Position numbers and translations under genes: made by a program. DNA of 64,000 bases, from assembly GCA_002370555.1 (NCBI GenBank), contig AP014718.1, forward strand, positions 2,542,001 to 2,606,000, read 5' to 3'. This stretch comes from Arthrobacter sp. Hiyo4. GTDB lineage: Bacteria; Actinomycetota; Actinomycetes; Actinomycetales; Micrococcaceae. Shown here in pieces: positions 1 to 10,839 of this stretch (its first letter is position 1; each line of letters opens with the position of its first letter). The notes under the pieces are model-generated. The model worked only from the letters and a program-made list of their open reading frames with translations, was not told the DNA's origin and ran no database searches.

Positions 1-1575
1 CACACAGACGTGGTCGGCAATCTGCCGCACCACAGCCAGGTCATGGGTGATAAAGAGATAGGTCAGCCCGAGGTTGGCCTGCAGGTCCGCGAGCAGGTTG
101 AGTACCTGCGCCTGGACCAGCACGTCCAGCGCGGACACGGCCTCGTCGCAGATGATCACCTCGGGATCCAGGGCCAGCGCACGCGCGATTGCAACGCGCT
201 GGCGCTGGCCGCCGGAGAGCTCGTTCGGGTACCGCTGCATAGCGGACTGCGGCAGTGCCACCTGGTCCAGCAGTTCCCGAACTTTCTTCTCGCGGCTCGC
301 GGCATCACCGATTTTGTGGACCCGCAAGGGCTCCTCGATGGTGCGGAAGATGTTGTACATCGGGTCTAGGGAGCCGTAAGGATCCTGGAAAATCGGCTGC
401 ACCCGCCGCCTGAACTTGAAGAGTTCCGAGGACTTCAGCAGCGACGTGTCGACGCCATCGAAAAGGATCTTCCCATCGGTAGGAGCTTCAAGCTGCAGCA
501 CCATCTTTGCCACAGTGGACTTGCCCGAGCCGGACTCCCCCACAATGGCCGTGGTGGTACCCCGCTTAACATCGAAGCTCACCCCGTCAACAGCCGCGAA
601 GTCCGTCGTTTTCCCCAGCCCCTGGCGGAGCTTGTAGACCTTGCGCAGGTCCTGGATCTGCAGGACGTTGTCCGCGGCAGCTACCTCCGGAGCAGGAGCC
701 AGCAGGTCTGACGCTTCGAGACCCTGCTCCTTGGCGACCTGGATCCGTCGGCTCGCCAGTGACGGGGCGGACTCAACCAGCCGCTTGGTGTACGGGTGCT
801 GCGGGTTCTGGAGCAGTGCCAGCGAAGGTCCAGCCTCCACCACCTGCCCGCGGTACATCACCACAACCTTGTCCGCCCGTTCTGCGGCGAGCCCGAGGTC
901 ATGAGTGATCAGCAGGACGGCTGTGCCCAGGTCCGTGGTCATGGTGTCCAGGTGATCCAGGATCTGCCGCTGGACCGTGACGTCAAGTGCCGACGTCGGC
1001 TCATCCGCGATCAGCAGGCGTGGCTGGCAGGAAAGTCCGATTGCAATGAGGGCACGCTGGCGCATACCGCCGGAGAACTCGTGTGGGTATTGCTTGGCGC
1101 GCCGGTGGGCATCCGGCAGTCCGGCCTCGGATAGAACCTGGGCGACATCATCCGGGCCGCTGGGCCGGCCGTTGGCGCGGAGGGTTTCCTTGACCTGGTA
1201 GCCGATCTTCCAGACCGGGTTCAGGTTGGACATGGGGTCCTGCGGGACCATACCGATCGTATTGCCCCGCAGTTCGATCATCCGCTGCTCCGACGCGTGG
1301 GCGATGTCCTCGCCGTCGAGCAGGATCTGTCCGGCGGAAACGCGGCCGTTGTTGGGCAGCAGGCCGATGGCGGCGAGTGCCGTCGTCGACTTGCCCGAAC
1401 CCGACTCCCCCACGATGGCCACAGTTTCGCCCGGCATGATGGTCAGGTGCGCGTTGCGGACTGCCTGCACTTCACCGCTACCGGTGGTGAACGTGATGGC
1501 CAGGTCGCGGATTTCCAGCAGTGGCTTCACTCCCGCAGCCCCGGCCTCATCGATGTGGATTTCTGGAGTAGTCAT
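1..1575 (-). CDS. Peptide ABC transporter, fused double ATP-binding protein (DppD-DppF type), partial
   Basis: Cytoplasmic ATPase that powers dipeptide/oligopeptide import. 525 codons are visible and the frame is open to the window edge, so the C-terminus is missing. Two complete nucleotide-binding modules follow each other: Walker A GESGSGKST near residue 60 and again near residue 350, with the second module's LSGGQRQR signature and the ITHDLAVV switch region close to the left edge. Most species encode DppD and DppF separately; the fused form of about 550-600 residues is common in actinobacteria. Start ATG at 1575, 11 bp downstream of the dppC stop, so it is the distal gene of the peptide operon. 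No frame break seen. Confidence 0.9.
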   Translation of the reverse strand, partial: MTTPEIHIDEAGAAGVKPLLEIRDLAITFTTGSGEVQAVRNAHLTIMPGETVAIVGESGSGKSTTALAAIGLLPNNGRVSAGQILLDGEDIAHASEQRMIELRGNTIGMVPQDPMSNLNPVWKIGYQVKETLRANGRPSGPDDVAQVLSEAGLPDAHRRAKQYPHEFSGGMRQRALIAIGLSCQPRLLIADEPTSALDVTVQRQILDHLDTMTTDLGTAVLLITHDLGLAAERADKVVVMYRGQVVEAGPSLALLQNPQHPYTKRLVESAPSLASRRIQVAKEQGLEASDLLAPAPEVAAADNVLQIQDLRKVYKLRQGLGKTTDFAAVDGVSFDVKRGTTTAIVGESGSGKSTVAKMVLQLEAPTDGKILFDGVDTSLLKSSELFKFRRRVQPIFQDPYGSLDPMYNIFRTIEEPLRVHKIGDAASREKKVRELLDQVALPQSAMQRYPNELSGGQRQRVAIARALALDPEVIICDEAVSALDVLVQAQVLNLLADLQANLGLTYLFITHDLAVVRQIADHVCV

Positions 1576-1586
1576 CTCTTTCTCTC

Positions 1587-2530
1587 TCATCGCTGGCGGC
1601 TCTTCGGATCGAGGGCGTCACGGACAGCGTCGCCAAGCATAATAAAGCTCAGGACGGTAATGGACAGCGCCGCCGCCGGATAGAGCATGATTTCCGGCCT
1701 GGTTCGAATGGAAGCCTGTGCACCCGCGATGTCGTTGCCCCAGGACATGATGCTCTGCGGCAGGCCGATGCCCAGGAAGGACAGGGTGGCTTCCGCCACG
1801 ATGAAAACACCCAGTTCCAGGGTAGCCAGGACGATAATCGGGGCCAGGGCGTTAGGGAGGACGTGGCGGACCAGCGCCCCAAACTTCGAAACGCCCAACG
1901 AGCGGGCGGCCGTCACAAAGTCGGCATTGCGCACTTCAATGACCGCGCCGCGCGTGATGCGTGCCATCTGCGGCCAAGCCAGCAGCGAAATAACAAACAC
2001 AACGCTCCAAACGCCCTTGTTTTCACGGAAAAAGGGCAACTGGGTGATCACCAGTGCACCAAGAATCAGGGGCAGGGCAAAGAAGATGTCGCCGAGGCGG
2101 GCAAGCACCGCATCGATCCAACCGCCGTAGTAGCCGGCAAGGGCTCCAACGGTCACACCAATAACCAGGACGCAGAGCACGGAGAGCAGACCCACTGAAA
2201 GCGAAGCCTGGGTTCCGTGGACAACGCGGGAATAGATGTCGCAGCCCTGGAAGGTGAACCCGAAGGGATGCCCGTCCGTGGGGCCGCCTTCCGAGTTGGC
2301 CAGTACGCAGCCGTCGTTCGGAGCGACGGACGAAAAAAGGCCGGGAACAGCGCCACCACAGCAAGTGCCAGGATGAGCAGCGCCGAAATAATGAACAGCG
2401 GACGACGGCGGAGCTTGCGCCAGGCATCGGCCCACAGGCTCAGCGGAGCTTGGTCTGTCCTGACAGTGTCGGTTGCCAGCAACGGAGTTTCGTCGATGGG
2501 CGCCACAAAGTGGCTGTTATTACTGGTCAT
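1587..2530 (-). CDS. dppC: Peptide ABC transporter permease DppC (frame broken)
   Basis: Inner-membrane permease of the BPD_transp_1 family, partner of DppB. The N-terminus (MTSNNSHFVAP...) has a cytoplasmic leader and one membrane helix ending VALFPAFF. The rest, from SSVAPNDG to the C-terminus DPKSRQR, lies in the next frame and contains the EAA loop (EVRNADFVTAARSLG..) typical of permeases. The break sits in the run of six A at 2333-2338; one more base restores a continuous protein of about 314 residues, the usual DppC length. Its start overlaps the dppB stop by 11 bp, indicating translational coupling. Confidence 0.88.
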
Positions 2531-3448
2531 AGCGGATCCTCGGGTCAAGCCAGGCATACAGGAGATCAACGAGCAGGTTGGCCACCACGAAGACCAGCAC
2601 CAAAACACTGACGATGGAGACGATGGTGGGGCCTTCGCTGCGCAGGACGGCCTGGTAGAGCTTGTTACCGACTCCAGGGACGTTGAAGATGCCCTCGGTC
2701 ACGATCGCACCGCCCATCAGACCGCCAAGGTTTGCGCCCAGGTACGTCACCACCGGAATCAACGAGTTACGCAGGATGTGTGCCATGACCACCCGCGGCC
2801 GTGACAGGCCTTTCGCGGTGGCGGTTCGCACGTAGTCGGCATTCATGTTTTCGCTGACCGAGGCGCGGGTCAGGCGGAGAACATAGGCAAACGACACCAG
2901 GCCCAGGACCACTGCCGGAAGCAGCAGGCTGCCCAATCGGCGTTGGCGCCAACGGTGGGTTTCGCCCACCCGAGTTGCACGCCAAAAACGAGCTGAAATA
3001 CGAAACCCAGAACGAACGTGGGGACCGCGATGACAACCAGCGAAACGACCAGGACGGTGGAGTCAAACCAGCCACCGCGGCGGAGACCGGCGAAGACGCC
3101 GAAGGCTACGCCGAAGATTGCCTGGATGGCCAGTGCTTCAAGGGCGAGCATGGCCGTCACCGGGAAGACCCTCGCCAAGCTTGCCGCGATGGGCTGGCCG
3201 GTGAAGTCGTTGCCGAGGTTGAAGGTGAAGAGGTTCTTCAGGAAGAGTCCGTACTGAACCCAGAACGGTTCGTCCAGGTGGTACTGGCTGCGCAGGGTGT
3301 CGATGACTGCCTGCGGGGGCTGGCGGTCTCCGAAGAGCGCCGCAATGGGATCACCGGGAAGGGCGAAGACCATGTAATAAACCAAAAGAGTGGTGCCAAT
3401 GAAGACGGGGATCACTTGGAGGAGTCGTCGCAGAATAAAGCGGACCAC
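2520..3448 (-). CDS. dppB: Peptide ABC transporter permease DppB (frame broken)
   Basis: Inner-membrane permease. The N-terminus MVRFILRRLLQVIPVFIGTTL is the family hallmark (RxLxxxPxxxxxT). The periplasmic loop contains the LPGDP motif, followed by further helices; the second part carries the EAA loop (NADYVRTATAKGLS) and ends DPRIRYDQ. Reading changes frame at the CCC at 2932-2934 (minus-strand GGG); adding one G gives about 310 residues, normal for DppB. It follows the binding protein after a 126-bp gap that holds a stem-loop, and overlaps dppC. Confidence 0.88.
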
Positions 3449-3517
3449 CGGATCACCGGCCTTCGGGGAGCAAAGAAAGAGGTTTCATTTTTGTGCCTTC
3501 CTGCCGTGCAGGACAAT

Positions 3518-3542
3518 GGGGCCCGGCGTTGTGCCGGACCCC
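3518..3542 (-). terminator. Intercistronic stem-loop between binding protein and dppB
   Basis: Inverted repeat GGGG-C-CCGGC / GCCGG-A-CCCC with a five-base loop, between the stop of the binding protein (3575) and dppB (3448). There is no T tract. In binding-protein-dependent operons such a hairpin usually lets part of the transcripts end after the binding protein, or protects its mRNA, giving excess binding protein over permease. That role is inferred from position. Confidence 0.6.
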
Positions 3543-3574
3543 CATTCGCCTGGCGGCAAGTTAGTTCCTGGAGA

Positions 3575-5259
3575 CTACTTGGCCGTGATGTTGTAGTAGA
3601 GGATTCCGCCATTCCAGCCGGTTTCGGCCTTCACAACGTTTTCGCTCCATACAATCGGCTTTGCCTGGTCCCAGAGCGGCAGTCCGGGCAGGTCCTCGAA
3701 GAGGATCTCCTGGGCCTGGTTGAACTTGCCGTTCGCCTCATCAGTGGTCTTGGCGGCAAGGCCCTCCTGGAGCAGCTTGTCGAACTCGGGGTTCGAGTAC
3801 TTCTCGTAGTTGGAGGATGCGCCCGTTGCCCAGACCGGTCCGAGGAAGTTGTAGAGCGACGGGTAGTCGCCCTGCCAGCCGGCGCGGCTCAGGCCCGGGA
3901 GGGACTGGGACTTGCGCAGGTTCAGCACTTCAGCGAACTTGGCAAAAGGCTGGATTTCGGCCTGGATGCCGAGGTTGTTCTTGAAGCCGTTGGCAACGGC
4001 GTCAATCCATTCCTTGTTGCCACCATCGGTGTTGGAGGCAATCTGCAGCGGCTTGGAATCGTCGTAGGGCTGGATCTTGTCAGCCTGGGCCCACAGGTCC
4101 TTGGCCTTCGCGGCGTCAAACTTCAGGATTTCGCTGCCCTTGAGGCCTTCCTTGAATCCGTCGATAACCGGCGGTGCGAAGGCCTTGGCCGGGGTGCGGG
4201 TTCCGTTGAAGACCACCTTGGCGATCTCTTCGCGGTTGATGGCGTACGACAGTGCCTGGCGGCGCAGCTTGCCGGCTTCACCCTGGAAGTTCGGGTTGTA
4301 ACCCGGGATGTTCAGTGTGGAGTTTGTTGCCACCGGCTTCGTGGCATTCCTGTCCTGGAAGTCTGAGACGTAGGTCTTCAGTGCGTTGGACGGCAATACA
4401 TCCGAGATATCCAGGTTGTTGGCCTGAAGGTCCGTGTATGCGGGGCCCGGATCGGTGTAGAACTTGAAGGTCACGCCACCGTTCTTCGATTCGCGGGACC
4501 CTTGTAGTCAGCGTTCTTGACGAGGGAGATCGACTGGTCATGTACCCATGAGCCGGTCTTTTCGAACTTGTACGGACCGTTGCCTACGGGGTTTTCGCCG
4601 AATGTCTTTGGATCCGCCAAAGCAGCGGACGGCAGCGGGAAGAACGCCGAGTAACCGAGACGCAGCGACCAGTCGGCTTCCGGCTGAGCCAGCTTCACCG
4701 TGAGGGTCGAATCATCCGTGGCCGTCAGGCCGGACATTGTCTCGGCGGTGGGCGCCGGAGTGGTGGTGGTCTTGCCATCAGCCGCTTTTTCGGTGGTCAC
4801 GGCCGAGACATCTGCATAGCCCGCGATGGACTCGAAGAAGAATCCGTTGTTCTGCAGGTTCTTGGAGTTCGCTGCGAAGTTCCAGGAATCAACGAACGTC
4901 TTGGCGGTGATCGCTTCACCGTTCGTGAACTTCTGGCCCTGCTTGATCTTGATGATCCAGTTCTGGGCGTCAGAGGACTCAACGGACTCTGCCAGAGCGT
5001 TGACCGGCTTGCCGGCAGCATCGTAGCTCCGCAGGCCTTCGAAGAGCAGTTCGACAACGCGTCCGCCGTAAACTTCGTTTGTGTTGGCCGGCAGCAAGGG
5101 GTTCTGTGGTTCGTTGCTGTAGGCGGTGATGACCTTGTTGGGATCACCGGCGGCCTGGGTGGCACCGTCAGTGCTGCCGCCTCCAGCGCCGCAGCCGGTC
5201 AGGGCAAGTGCGGCGATCGCCACGATGCCGAGTGCTTTGGAAGTGCGCGTGAAACGCAT
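3575..5259 (-). CDS. Peptide ABC transporter substrate-binding lipoprotein (family 5, frame broken)
   Basis: Extracellular solute-binding protein (SBP_bac_5, DppA/OppA-like). Start ATG at 5259 with a GGAGG site just upstream; an upstream in-frame start would add 55 residues ahead of the signal peptide and is rejected. The signal peptide ends in the lipobox LTGC, so the protein is lipid-anchored. The central part contains VVELLFEGL and the C-terminal part PALxW-like WDQAKPIVWSENV. Reading jumps frame at the CCC at 4499-4501; one added base joins DYKG to SRESKNGGVTFKFY for about 560 residues. It is the second of two consecutive binding proteins in this operon. Confidence 0.88.
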
Positions 5260-5520
5260 TCCGCCTCCTATGAGTTGTGGGAGATATTGAGGGGAAATCT
5301 TTTGCTCCCCGGCAGGCAGGTCACAGGTTCTCACTGTGACGTGGCCTACATATACGAGTAGCCTAACCGCACAAAGTCCAAATACTGGTACTCCGTTGTC
5401 AAACCGTAACCAGTTAACCGCCAATAACTAGCCGGTACCCGGAAGTTGCGCAAGTCACATGCTACTCGTTGGTAGGGGATGCTGCGAATCGAGGACGGGG
5501 CGGGCTCCCACAACGGCGAC

Positions 5521-5538
5521 AGGCCCCCGGGAGGGCCT
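5521..5538 (-). terminator. Hairpin at the stop codon of the upstream binding protein
   Basis: AGGCCC and GGGCCT form a six-base-pair stem around a short C/G loop, on the minus-strand side of the TAG stop at 5537-5539. No T run follows. It could end transcription of the 5537-7297 gene before the next binding protein at 5259; the 277-bp gap between the two genes leaves room for a separate promoter, but no convincing -35/-10 pair was found. Confidence 0.45.
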
Positions 5539-7297
5539 ATTTAAGGCGCCACTCCCACACATTCCACCAGACACCCAAAGGGCCTGAGCTGGGCTTGATG
5601 CCCGTCACGCGGCTACTGAAAGCCACGGTTCCAGTGGTCTGGTACAGCGGCAGGCCGTAGGCGCTTTCCCACACGCGTTTGTCGATGTCAGCCAACAATT
5701 CGTCTTGCTTTGCAAGGTCCGTAGTGCCGGACAGTTGCTCCATGGCTTTGTCTGCGTCGCCGTCGGAGAATCCGTTGAAGTTGCTGCCGCCACCGGTTTT
5801 GAAGATCTGCGGGACGCGGCTGACGCCGACCCCGGGTCCGATGGAGCCGAGGATGGCGGCGTCGTAGCTGCCGCCGCCGAGCACTTTCGCCCAGTCCGAG
5901 CTGCCGAGGCCCGCGTCTTCAACGGTGAACCCGGCGAGGCGGGCGGAGTCACGAATCAGGGAAAAGGCCCGCACGCGGTTGGGGTTGTCCCTGTTGTACA
6001 GGATGCGGACCGTCGGGGCAGAATCCCGTAATTGCGACTTCGCGCCTTGGATGTCCAGGTCGGAGTATTCGGCCGAACCGTTGTTCCTCACGGTGTCCAG
6101 ATACTTCGGATGGGATGGCAGGAAGACGTGCGAGTCCAGCGGTTTCGCGCCGGCGACGAATCCGCCCACCACGTCATCCACGATCTCCTGCCGCGGAACG
6201 GCCTTCAGAAACGCTTCCCGGACGTCCTTATTGGCGAACGGTCCTGAAAAGTTTAGATCGAGGTGGTCGTAGCCGGACTGGCTGAAGCGCTGGACCGTAT
6301 GGCCCTGCTCCACCAGTCCGTCGAAGAGGCTTTCGGTGCCGGCAGAGGGCTGCGGGGCAATGATGTCCGCCTGGCCGTTCCTGAGCGCGGCTATGGCGGT
6401 GGAGGCGGCACCGGTGAACCGTACGGTGATGTCATCGAGGTAGGGCTCCGGGCCCCAGACATAGTCCCTGTTCCTGACCAGCCGGATCGAAGCGTCCGGA
6501 ACGATGTCCCGGACGATGTAGGGGCCGCTTGAAAGGTACATGGCCGGGTCATCTGGAAGCGTTTTGGTATCGAACCCTGAGTTCCAGAAGTCGCTGACCC
6601 GCTTCAGCGGGGCGTTGACCGAGGGCTGTTCCGTGTCGCCCCGCGGCGAGTCCTTGATCAGGTCCACGAGATCGCCTTCGTCGTTAAGGCCGCTTTTGGC
6701 GGCGACAACATGGGCGGGGAGCCCGACGTCGAACGCAACTTCCCAATCAGCGTACGGCGCGGCGTATTCCAGCGTGATGGAGCGCCCGTCACTCCCGATC
6801 TCCGGGAGTGCGGTGGCCCCAGACCGCTTTTGTCAGCCGCGGCCGAAAAGTACGTAGTCCCGGTCCCCGCCAGGGGTTCCGCGTCGTCGAAGTAGCCGGA
6901 GCCTGCGGCCCAGGACAGCAGGAGGTCGCCGGCGTCGATGGCTTCACCGTCGGACCATTTCACACCCTCGCTGACGGTGTACTTCACCTTCAGCGGCTTG
7001 TCGGAGATTTTCTCGATCCGGCCGAATTTATCGTTCCGGACCACCTTTTCGGTGTCATCCACGTAGTAGAACCCGGAGTGGGTGATGTGGCCGATCTTGG
7101 TGTTGATGTCCGTGTTTCCGTCGGCACTGAACGGGTTGAAGGACGTGAAGGCGTTCACCTCGGCCACGGTGGCGCTGCCGCCGCGGTTCGTCTCACCGAC
7201 CACCACCGGCGGCGCGCCCCGGAAGCGGAGCACCCCGAGGTAGCCAGCGCCGCAATGACGGCCCGGTGATGACCTGAATCAGACGCCTCAGGGGCAT
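5537..7297 (-). CDS. Second peptide ABC transporter substrate-binding lipoprotein (frames broken)
   Basis: Second SBP_bac_5 protein in tandem. ATG at 7297 with AAGGAG upstream. The reconstructed signal peptide is MPLRRLIQVITGAVIAALATSGC, with lipobox TSGC, followed by PPVVVGETNRGG. Three breaks: CCC at 7262-7264, CCCC at 7217-7220 and CCCC at 6817-6820, each repaired by one G/C. The middle holds VKWSDGEAIDAGDLL and GPYIVRDIVP, standard landmarks of the family; it ends WWNVWEWRLK. Repaired length about 585 residues. It is divergent in sequence from the neighbouring binding protein, so the two probably bind different peptides for the same permease. Confidence 0.85.
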
Positions 7298-7321
7298 GCC
7301 GTCTCCTTTGCCTGTCCGGAA

Positions 7322-8406
7322 TCAGACGTTGAAGCGGAACTCCACTACATCGCCGTCAGCCATCACATACTCTTTGCCTTCAATGCGTACCTTGCCACGG
7401 GACTTGGCTTCAGCCATGGAACCGGCCTCGATGAGGTCATGGAAGGAAACCACTTCAGCCTTGATGAAGCCACGCTGGAAGTCGCTGTGGATGACGCCTG
7501 CTGCCTGCGGGCGGTGTCGCCCTGGTGGATGGTCCAGGCGCGTGTTTCCTTCGGACCGGCCGTGAGGTAGGTCTGCAGGCCCAGGGTGTGGAAGCCGACG
7601 CGTGCCAGCTGGTCGAGGCCGGACTCGTCCTGTCCGTTCATTTCCAGCATTTCGCGCGCTTCCTCCTCGTCCAGCTCCACGAGGTCGGATTCGAGCTTCG
7701 CGTCCAGGAAGATGGCATCCGCCGGGGCCACCATGGCCCTCAGTTCGTCCTGCTTCTCCGGGCTGCCCAGGATGCCTTCGTCGGCGTTGAAGACGTAGAT
7801 GAACGGCTTCGCGGTCAGGAGGCTGAGCTCCTTGAGGTGCTCCATCTCCAGCTTGTCGCTCTTGATCGAGGAGAAGACGGTGTCCCCGCGTTCCAGGACC
7901 GCCTGCGCAGCCTTGATAGCTGCCAGTTCGGCGGCTTCCCGCTTCTTGATCTTGACTTCTTTTTCGATCCGGGGGATGGCATTTTCGATGGTCTGAAGGT
8001 CAGCCAGGATCAGCTCGGTGTTGATGGTTTCCATATCCGACCGGGGATCCACCTTGCCGTCGACGTGGATGACGTCGGGATCATCAAACACCCGGACCAC
8101 CTGGGCAATGGCCTCGGCCTCACGGATGTTGGCCAGGAACTTGTTGCCCAGGCCTTCGCCCTCCGATGCACCCTTCACGATGCCGGCGATGTCCACGAAG
8201 GACACCGGAGCGGGCAGGAGACGCTGCGAGCCAAAGATGTCAGCGAGCTGCTGCAGCCGGGGATCCGGCAGGTTCACGACGCCGACATTGGGTTCGATGG
8301 TAGCGAACGGATAGTTCGCAGCCAGCACCTGGTTCCGGGTCAGTGCGTTGAAAAGAGTTGATTTGCCGACGTTGGGCAGTCCGACGATGCCAATAGTAAG
8401 AGCCAC
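7322..8406 (-). CDS. ychF: Redox-regulated P-loop ATPase YchF/OLA1 (frame broken near C-terminus)
   Basis: Obg-related TRAFAC P-loop protein that binds the ribosome and hydrolyses ATP rather than GTP. Starts [20 protein letters not shown] with G1 motif GLPNVGKS; G3 region [20 protein letters not shown]; specificity motif NADE-like FNADEGIL in place of NKxD, as expected for YchF. Long helical hairpin insert around [18 protein letters not shown]. The C-terminal TGS domain is reached only after adding one C at 7509-7511, which restores [20 protein letters not shown] to the end EFRFNV. About 361 residues, the family length. GTG at 8406 or ATG at 8412 could start it; neither has a clear ribosome site. 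Confidence 0.92.
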
Positions 8407-8536
8407 GAGCATTGATTCTACCGGTTGCCGGACGCGTGGGCCCCAGGCGGTCCCCCGCAGTGTCGGCACATGGTGGAACGCCTGGCCGAATATGTCGGTT
8501 CCGTAAATTGTCACAGGGGCATGCCACAGTGAGGAT

Positions 8537-9955
8537 ATGGATGCTTTAGCCCTGATTCTTGCCCTGTTGATGCTGCTGGTGGGTGCCATCGCCGGCGCCG
8601 CCACCACCTACTTTTCCCTCCGCCGGCACAGCCGTGCCCTGGAGGATGACTTCGACGCCGTCTCGTCGCGGCTTTCCGAGGTCAGCGCCCAGTTCGCCGC
8701 CGCGGACGCGGAGCGCCGCCTGCTCTCGACGCAGAACCGGGAACTCGGCGAGTCCCGCAACCAGGACGGGAGCGTCCTCCGGGCACTCGCCCCCGTGGCG
8801 GAAAAGCTGACCGCGGTGCAGCAGCAGGTGGCACTGCTGGAACGCGACCGTCTCGAACAGTACGGCCAGCTGGCCCAACAGCTGCAGGAGGCCAGGCTGT
8901 CGGATGCCCAGCTGATCCGGTCCACGCACGCCCTCGAGTCAGCGTTGCGCTCCAACAGTGCTCGTGGACAGTGGGGCGAAGTTCAATTGCGCCGCGTGGT
9001 TGAGGCATCGGGCATGCTCAAGCACGTGGATTTCCTGGAGCAGGTCCACAGTGCCGGGGCCGATTCACCGGTCCGTCCCGACCTCGTCGTCCAGCTGCCG
9101 GGCCAGAAGCAGCTGGTGGTGGACGCCAAGGTGCCGTTGTCCTCCTACCTGGAGGCCCAGGAGCTGGGTGCGCGCCAGGACTCCGGTACAACCGGGAACC
9201 CCGGCAGCCAGCAATCGCTGCTGGCTGCCCATGCCAAGGCGCTGCGGGCCCACGTGGACTCACTCAGCAACAAGAAGTACTGGGACATCCCCGGGAACTC
9301 CCCCGAACTGGTGATCTGCTTCCTGCCGGCCGAATCCATCCTGGCCGCCGCCCTGACAGCCGATGCGACTCTGTTGGACCACGCGCTTTCCAGGAATGTG
9401 GTTCTTGCCTCGCCCAGTACACTGCTCGCGGTACTCAAATCGGTGGCTTTCACGTGGCGCCAGGACGTGCTGACGGACAGCGCGCGGGAACTGTTCGACC
9501 TCGCCCGCCAGCTGTACGAACGCATGGGAACGCTCGGCGACAACGTGGGCAAACTGGGTTCGTCCTTGAAGTCCTCAGTGGACCGGTACAACGCCCTGAT
9601 CGGCACCCTGGAAGCGCGGATCCTGCCCACCGCACGGAAGCTCAATGCCATGGATGAATCCGGGCTGCTCACTCCGCCGGCACTCGAGGTCACGCCGCGT
9701 ACGCTGGCGGCCCGGAGTTTCAGCAGGACGAAGCCGCCGCCTGACGTTGCCGGAGACTGGTCAGTCGCGGGAGCGTCGTCCGCCGAGCGCCCGGCTGACG
9801 TCTCCGGCTTCCTTCAGGGTCGCGCGGAGTTCCTTAGGCAACGAGAAAAGGAGGTCTTCCTCGGCCGTGACAACTTCTTCCACGGAGCCATAGCCGTAGT
9901 CGGCCAGCAGGCGCAGGACGTCCGTGACCAGGATCTCCGGTACAGAAGCCCCTGA
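8537..9955 (+). CDS. rmuC: DNA recombination protein RmuC
   Basis: RmuC-family protein (PF02646), a predicted nuclease-fold protein limiting recombination at inverted repeats. An N-terminal membrane anchor ([16 protein letters not shown]) is followed by a coiled coil (residues ~30-130), then the core domain with [32 protein letters not shown] and the C-terminal [21 protein letters not shown]. As read, the frame runs to 9955 and overlaps ispH by 195 bp, which is unlikely for convergent genes. A one-base shift near 9715-9730 would instead end the protein QQDEAAA at 9744, 16 bp short of ispH; I infer this is the real end. Divergent from ychF. Confidence 0.88.
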   Translation: MDALALILALLMLLVGAIAGAATTYFSLRRHSRALEDDFDAVSSRLSEVSAQFAAADAERRLLSTQNRELGESRNQDGSVLRALAPVAEKLTAVQQQVALLERDRLEQYGQLAQQLQEARLSDAQLIRSTHALESALRSNSARGQWGEVQLRRVVEASGMLKHVDFLEQVHSAGADSPVRPDLVVQLPGQKQLVVDAKVPLSSYLEAQELGARQDSGTTGNPGSQQSLLAAHAKALRAHVDSLSNKKYWDIPGNSPELVICFLPAESILAAALTADATLLDHALSRNVVLASPSTLLAVLKSVAFTWRQDVLTDSARELFDLARQLYERMGTLGDNVGKLGSSLKSSVDRYNALIGTLEARILPTARKLNAMDESGLLTPPALEVTPRTLAARSFSRTKPPPDVAGDWSVAGASSAERPADVSGFLQGRAEFLRQREKEVFLGRDNFFHGAIAVVGQQAQDVRDQDLRYRSP

Positions 9956-10839
9956 CGTTACTCCGACGGTTGCCACGCCTTCAAACCACGCCTCGTCCAC
10001 TTCGTTGGCGAAGTCCACACGGTAGGAGGCCTTGGCACCGTACTCCAGTGCGACTTCCACCAGGCGGACCGAGTTCGAGGAGTTAGCCGATCCCACCACA
10101 ATGACAAGTTCAGCCTGGGGGAGATCTTCTTGATGGCCACCTGACGGTTGGTGGTGGCGTAGCAGATGTCGTCGCTGGGCGGATCCTGCAGGGTGGGGAA
10201 CCGGGCCTTCAGCAGGCGGACCGTTTCCATGGTCTCGTCCACGCTGAGTGTGGTCTGGGACAGCCAGATGACCTTTTCCGGATCCCTGACGGTTACCTTG
10301 TCCACTTCATGGGGACCGTTAATAATCTGGATGTGTTCCGGGGCTTCGCCGGCGGTGCCCTCAACTTCTTCGTGGCCGTCGTGGCCGATCAGCAGGATGT
10401 CGAAGTCGTCCTTGGCGAACCTCACGGCTTCCTTATGAACCTTTGTCACCAACGGGCAGGTGGCGTCAATGGTGCGCAGCCCGCGGTCTTCGGCTGACTG
10501 GACGACGGCCGGGGATACCCCGTGGGCGGAAAAGATTACCAGGGCGCCCTCTGGGACCTCGTCCGTCTCGTCGACGAAGATGGCGCCCTGTGCCTCCAGG
10601 GAGCTCACCACGTGGACGTTGTGCACGATCTGCTTCCGGACGTACACCGGCGGACCGTAGTGTTCCAAGGCTTTCTCGACGGCGATCACGGCTCGGTCCA
10701 CACCGGCGCAATAGCCGCGGGGCGCAGCCAGGAGGACCTTTTTGGGACCGGTCACCGGAGCCGCGGCGGCTACCTCCTCAGGCGAGCGCCGCCTGCGCGG
10801 GACAGTTGGCATCGAGAGGGACACAGCTGAGGAAGTCAT
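9761..10839 (-). CDS. ispH: 4-hydroxy-3-methylbut-2-enyl diphosphate reductase IspH (frame broken)
   Basis: Last enzyme of the MEP isoprenoid pathway; a [4Fe-4S] protein making IPP and DMAPP. Iron-sulphur cysteines visible in [24 protein letters not shown] and, after repair, in the region [12 protein letters not shown] that precedes the last substrate loop. [11 protein letters not shown] contains the third cysteine. Frame changes in the GGGGG at 10117-10121 (one more base gives [18 protein letters not shown]). ATG at 10839 overlaps the stop of the upstream membrane protein (ATGA), with GGAGGG inside that gene, so translation is coupled. Confidence 0.92.

Noticed and set aside
2975..4366. A 463-codon plus-strand open frame opposite the peptide transporter genes
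   Set aside because: It lies antisense to two well-supported genes and its residues are charged low-complexity text without domain motifs; long antisense frames are expected at this GC content.
5260..5536. A riboswitch upstream of the second peptide-binding protein
   Set aside because: The only structure found is the terminator-like hairpin at 5521-5538; no conserved aptamer core was recognised.
7322..8406. Programmed frameshifting in ychF, ispH, galU and other core genes
   Set aside because: There are no conserved slippery sites or downstream structures, the break sites differ from gene to gene, and the same pattern affects the tRNA; missing bases in the sequence are the simpler explanation.
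9745..9955. RmuC C-terminal extension overlapping ispH
   Set aside because: The last ~70 codons are antisense to conserved IspH sequence and have no RmuC-like features; kept in the span only because the frame as read continues.
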